64,000 bases of DNA from Telopea speciosissima (lineage: Eukaryota > Streptophyta > Magnoliopsida > Proteales > Proteaceae): positions 12,594,862 to 12,658,861 of the forward strand of contig NC_057918.1 of assembly GCF_018873765.1 (NCBI RefSeq), given 5' to 3'. Position 1 is the stretch's first letter, and each line of letters opens with the position of its first letter. Below the pieces are notes generated by a model, which saw nothing but the letters and a program-made list of their open reading frames with translations, had not been told where the DNA came from and made no database searches. Of the stretch, positions 59,801-64,000 are shown piece after piece. A program made the translations under genes and the position numbers.

Positions 59801-62739
59801 GTTCAGCCTCGGCTGATCATGATCTGGTCCTCTGGATTATTAAATCCTTCATGAAGACAGAATCTTCTTAACCAAGTTTTTATAGTTCACTCTTCCACTA
59901 TAATAATATATTTATATAGACACTATACTCAAATTCTTTCTCAGGAGGCTAAATCTTCTATAGATTTCACATGACTGGGTACCCAGCACCAACCGTGCTG
60001 GTATCATTTCAGAACCAATGCAATTTTGGCCACGTGGCAGTGAATGTTGGCACCCAAGCTTTGAAATCATGTAATTCATGTCATCATCTAATAACATCTT
60101 AATTTTCAATCCATCTAAATACTTCCATGTAACTTATAAAAAAATATATATTGCAAAAGAAAAATGTTTGAAAAGAAATTCTGCTTGAAAAACAGGGACT
60201 GTCTAAGAACAATGGGAAAAGCCCCAAACATGGCAAATTATATGGTTGAGGTAGGCCACTAGATTTAACATTGTAGCTTTATACACAGAATTTCCCATCT
60301 ATGCAATCCCATGGTCAAAATGACCAACAAAGAAAGCCACATGGCAGAAATTTGTGTTGGTTACAAAAAGTAACAGCAATATTGATACCTGAAACATTTC
60401 TCTAAACCTTATTACTGTAGTGACTAGTAAATTCCCGAATTTTTTATTCAACTGCCACTGGGGAATTCAGTTCCTCTTTGTAGATTCTAAGAGGATCCAT
60501 GCGGATCCCCTATTGAAAATTATCCTTTCTCCTTTTTTCTTTCTTATGATTTTGACAAGTGTTTTTTGTGATATACAATCTTTTGGCCCTACCCAACATA
60601 TCAAACACCATTCCAATAATGTCACTAAAATTCCTAGGCTTCTTATTGTTCCAGAAGCCAGCTTCAATTTATGGTTACCCTTGTTTTCCAACACCAAATA
60701 GGTAAAGCTAAGGACCACAAACACCGTTTTCCCCTGACTGGTTACCTTAATAAAGACCTTTTAATGGGGGGTTTTCTAGCACCTAAGGATTCAGGATTAA
60801 GAAAACCTCATTTAAACCAGAATCGCAGGAAATTAGGAGTGAAACTAGATTTCAATAAGGCAAGTATGATCTGGCTATAATTCTGGTCAAAATTCCCAGG
60901 GCAGACAGAACTGTTCTGCAGAAATTGATAGAGATCCGATGATCAAATTCTTAGGATCTGAAAATTCCTTCTTGAAGAAAGAATTCCCAAATCAGAGAAT
61001 CAAGGAAAGATTCACAAACCAGATTAGAGATTAATCTCAATACTAAATAACAAGCCTAATGATAGCCAGAAAACTGAGATCAGACTTAGAAAACAGATAT
61101 TGAAAATTGATTAAACTGAAATCAGACTTCTAGTAGGAAAACAGGAAATAAAACCAAAGATTGAAATTTGAAATTTTAGGCAATTTTTTAACAGAAACCG
61201 ATGGTTAAGTGAAAACAGATCTGAAATCCAATGGCTGGATTTGAAGTTTCAGAAAATTCCTTGTTGGAGTTGGAATTCAAGAAACTTGAAAAAGATTGGA
61301 TTTTTACATTTGAACAAAATCAGAACTTTTAAGAGAATTGTAAACAGAAGTTCAGCTACCCAGATAAATCAAGTAAGCATCAGATTTAAGTCAATAAGAA
61401 AAGTGCGCAGCAAATAGAAAGTTGCAGATCTAACCTGTTCAATTGAAGAAGAATAGACGATATGACAAAAAGAAGAGGGGGTATGAATCAGTAATCACAT
61501 CCGATCCTCTGAGTTGGCAACCCACCAAACCCAAGCTTGGAATTCCACCAAGCCTTCACTGCATCTCACAACAAAACAGACCTCTGAATCTCACAGAACC
61601 AAAAGGAAAAGCCAATTTTCATTCATCAAATTCCTGTGGCAGGCTGAAGCCCCTTACAACCTTATATAAAAGACTAAAAAACAAACTCAAACTAAGTTTA
61701 AAACTCCTCCAGCCAATAAATTGCTATGAAAGTAGTCTTCACTGACTCAAACTCTGCATAAAATAAAGGAAAGCAGCTTAACATGAGACTGGACACATGG
61801 AGTCCCTAATCTAGCCAACTACTAACACTTAATAACAACTAGAAATAAATGAATATGACTCTAACAAGACCCCCATAACTTAAGTAATTATTAAATCCTG
61901 TATTCCTTCCTCCTACCCATATTTTAGACCCATTAAAGTAGCCTGTTACAAAGAAAACTCATTGGATCAAAGGCCCAACATATATGTAACTCAACAAAAG
62001 GTTTATGATATCCACTAAAATAATCTCATGTCTGTGTTCTATCTGTATCACCTTTCAGAGTAAGAAAATAACTGAGACAAATCAGGGGAGATTATTTTCA
62101 TTTCTCTAAACAAGGCACAACCACAGAGATTGAGGTAGATCCCCAACAGGGGTGCAATCATTTCCAGTAGATAAATTAGGAAGTACAGAAAGTTATCAAC
62201 CACGAAAAAAAAAGAGTACAGAAAGTTGCAAACCTTCTCCAAGTAATATTTTTCACTCGACCAGCTCACTGGTGGCATCACTAAAGGTTTATATGCAGTT
62301 TTCCTACTAAGCCTCTTTGGCATCCTCCTGATGATTTGGACTTCATCTCTCAAGGAATTAATGAAGTGTTTCACATTAAATATGTCACCAAAATTGCTGC
62401 CAGTAAAAACCACAGAAGTTACCAGTTTCCCCCTTTTATAACCAATAGCTGCAACATAATGACATTCAGTTACAGACTTTCCAGACCAGTTAAATACCTG
62501 GGGTCTGCCCAGAAAGAAGTCTTGTCAAGCTCTGGAACAACCAAGGTGAGGTTCAAAAGCCGAGCAACTGTCACCATGTCACAGATCTGAAATGATAAAT
62601 GATGATTAATAACACAGCATATCGATGGGGACAGCCAAGCCACAAGAAGCAAAATGATGATGAATACAAACCCCAGCACGCATTTGATTCAAGCCTCCAT
62701 TGCAAGACACTTTAAGATAACCATTGCTTTTATAGATTC
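56834..62739 (-). CDS. Plant O-fucosyltransferase-family protein, C-terminal part (5' end outside window)
   Basis: Member of the large plant O-fucosyltransferase-like (DUF246) family, Golgi-type glycosyltransferases whose individual substrates are mostly unknown. Exons seen, in transcript order: 62672-62739, 62498-62586, 62234-62396, 58985-59274, 58188-58392, 57610-57767, 56834-57107. All junctions are phase-consistent. Protein blocks in order: [98 protein letters not shown] and LSWKEFV. The HLRYE block is the conserved putative GDP-fucose-binding arginine region. The N-terminal membrane anchor exon(s) are not in 62740-64000 and should lie to the right. The 3-kb intron 59275-62233 contains an LTR-like repeat. 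Which family member this is cannot be told. Confidence 0.93.
60900..61990 (-). mobile_element. LTR-like insertion in O-fucosyltransferase gene intron
   Basis: Read on the minus strand, this contains TTGGGCCTTTGATCCAATGA, TTTTCTTTGTAACAGGC and ACTTTAATGGG, then GTTAAGTGTTAG, TTGGCTAGATTAGG and a tail TTTGATGAATGAAAA. The same blocks in the same order occur in CGS intron 8 (about 7225-7745). No coding domains are visible. It is probably a solo LTR or non-autonomous LTR element, in sense with the host gene; ends are approximate. Confidence 0.5.
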
Positions 62740-64000
62740 CTGCAATGTGCATTGTTAAGGCATTAATTACTGCCTAAGAAGCAAAGAGGTTTTTTCTACT
62801 TTTCTTTACTTTTCTTTTTATTAAAGAAGCAAAGAGTTTCACAATAGCCTCCAGGGCCCTGGGTACGCCAATAGGATGTTTTCATTAGTAAAATTGTCAA
62901 TAGATTTACATATGGAATATTCATTGTGGAAGAAAATAGTAATCCACATCTTCACTGGCAGTATAAAACAACTATTGGCGACCGTGCGAGTACAAAAGAT
63001 TTTATAATAATGAGAAAGATAACCAAAGAGTTTAAAAGCCTCTCAAGTCTATGATAATATGGGTACAGCCAACTGACCTAGACAATCGATCAGATGGGCA
63101 TAGCCCAAAATTCTCAAAGAATGGATAAGCCAACCCACAAGATGGACTGTAGTAATGGAAACTTATACACGATGCAGAAAACAAAGCGAAACAAAAGGAA
63201 AGAGAATCAAACAACCACAATGCAAGGATATACGTGATTCGGCAAGGTCCCTACATCTACGGAGAGATGAGCACAGTTTCATTAGCAATGGAGAAAGGGT
63301 TACAAGCTCTCATCCTCATGCCTCTTTGTGTTTACAAAGAATTCCCCGTAGCCCTAACCCCCATCACTAATAATTTAAAGGGAAAACAAAGAGTTACAAA
63401 TTTCCGTAATTAACCCCATGTAAACCCTAAAAATTTTCAAGGGAAAGTGTTCTCTGTCCGGGAGCATGGCTCTTGCTCACGCGTGGGGCCAATGGGAGAA
63501 CACCTGGGGGCATCAAGCGGGGGTCAATTGTGGATATCATGGGGGGCGGGGCGGTAATTCGCCCCCCCACCCCAATGTGTCTGAGCGCATGGCACACACT
63601 CTCGGACAGAGTTCTTTTTCCCAATTTTCAAACCTTACAGGCTTTTAAGCCCACAAACTAAACTACAAAATACAAGACATCAACCCTCAACATGAACTTC
63701 CAGTGAAAATTGTAAGTTTTCATCACTACCCCATAGGTAGCCAGGAGGTACCACAGACTCAGTCCATCAATTAGATGAGGATACCTCCATGCAACATGTA
63801 AGTCATTCACCCACATTCTAAGCATATAAAACCCTCCCACAACAGCTAGTAAGAAATAAAATCAACGAATTTAAGGCTAAGATATACATCCTTGCAAACA
63901 CCAGCAACACAATTCTCTCAATTCTGTTCGCATGTGAAAGAAGGTTAATTCCCATCTAATTTCCTACCAATCCATCCATTGTCACTCTGATGCATGAAAT
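62740..64000. other. Intron or 5' region of the O-fucosyltransferase gene
   Basis: No further exon of the gene is recognisable here. The first base of the exon ending at 62739 is in phase 2, so at least one more coding exon must lie upstream, beyond 64000 or unrecognised here. Foldback F8 lies at 63448-63616. Otherwise nothing is seen. Confidence 0.55.
63448..63616. repeat. Foldback element F8
   Basis: GTTCTCTGTCCGGGAGCATG/GCTCTTGCTCACGC at the left pairs with TGAGCGCATGGCACACACTC/TCGGACAGAGTTCT at the right, with indels. The centre is very GC-rich (GGGGGGCGGGGCGG followed by a C run). Its centre differs from the F1-F7 type. Confidence 0.7.

Noticed and set aside
1-64000. CRISPR arrays, operons or bacterial mobile systems
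   Set aside because: The window is plant nuclear DNA with intron-containing genes; repeats present are transposon-derived and not regularly spaced.

Overview
This window is nuclear DNA from a flowering plant, most likely a dicot. The genes have many GT-AG introns and encode plant-specific proteins: a cystathionine gamma-synthase with its MTO1 peptide, PHO1 phosphate exporters, a chloroplast SET-domain lysine methyltransferase and a plant O-fucosyltransferase. The spaces between them are AT-rich and full of plant transposon debris (Au-type SINE, Mutator-like elements, copia and LINE relics, foldback/MITE-like repeats). Exon borders below were read by hand. For every gene the reading phase was carried through all junctions and closes without a stop.

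Layout. 1-2.7 kb: non-coding, with CCGAATC-type repeats. 2.69-10.75 kb (+): intact 11-exon cystathionine gamma-synthase (546 aa), with a 3.8-kb intron 8 holding an LTR-like insertion and an Au SINE. 11.2-11.4 kb: G-rich minisatellite. 12.26-13.41 kb: a gene-capture transposon candidate, with ~230-bp inverted repeats around a broken mitochondrial-LEA-like gene. 15.35-19.95, 26.15-33.76 and 38.24-43.36 kb (-): three complete tandem PHO1-like genes (A, B, C; 825, 830 and 814 aa), each of 13 exons with almost identical exon lengths. 23.66-25.54 kb (+): a decayed partial copy of the CGS gene, showing that the duplicated unit was CGS plus PHO1. 30.8-32.5 kb: a dead LINE inside intron 1 of PHO1-B. 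43.4-50.8 kb: a repeat zone with a copia end, SINE-like heads, foldbacks and one Mutator-like element nested in the terminal repeat of another. 51.95-55.14 kb (+): intact six-exon Rubisco LSMT-type methyltransferase (496 aa). 56.83-62.74 kb (-): the last seven exons of an O-fucosyltransferase-family gene whose 5' end lies beyond the right edge.

The genes do not form one pathway. CGS (methionine synthesis) and LSMT (Rubisco/aldolase methylation) act in the plastid. The PHO1 proteins act in phosphate export at Golgi and plasma membranes. The O-fucosyltransferase-like protein probably acts in the secretory pathway. The main story is segmental duplication: PHO1 was kept three times, while the accompanying CGS copy decayed or was lost.

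The strongest points for follow-up are the nested Mutator-like pair with a perfect 9-bp target duplication, the LEA capture element whose ORF tail is encoded by its own terminal repeat, a foldback family whose loops look more conserved than its arms, the MTO1 peptide, and the non-canonical specificity residues of the LSMT.
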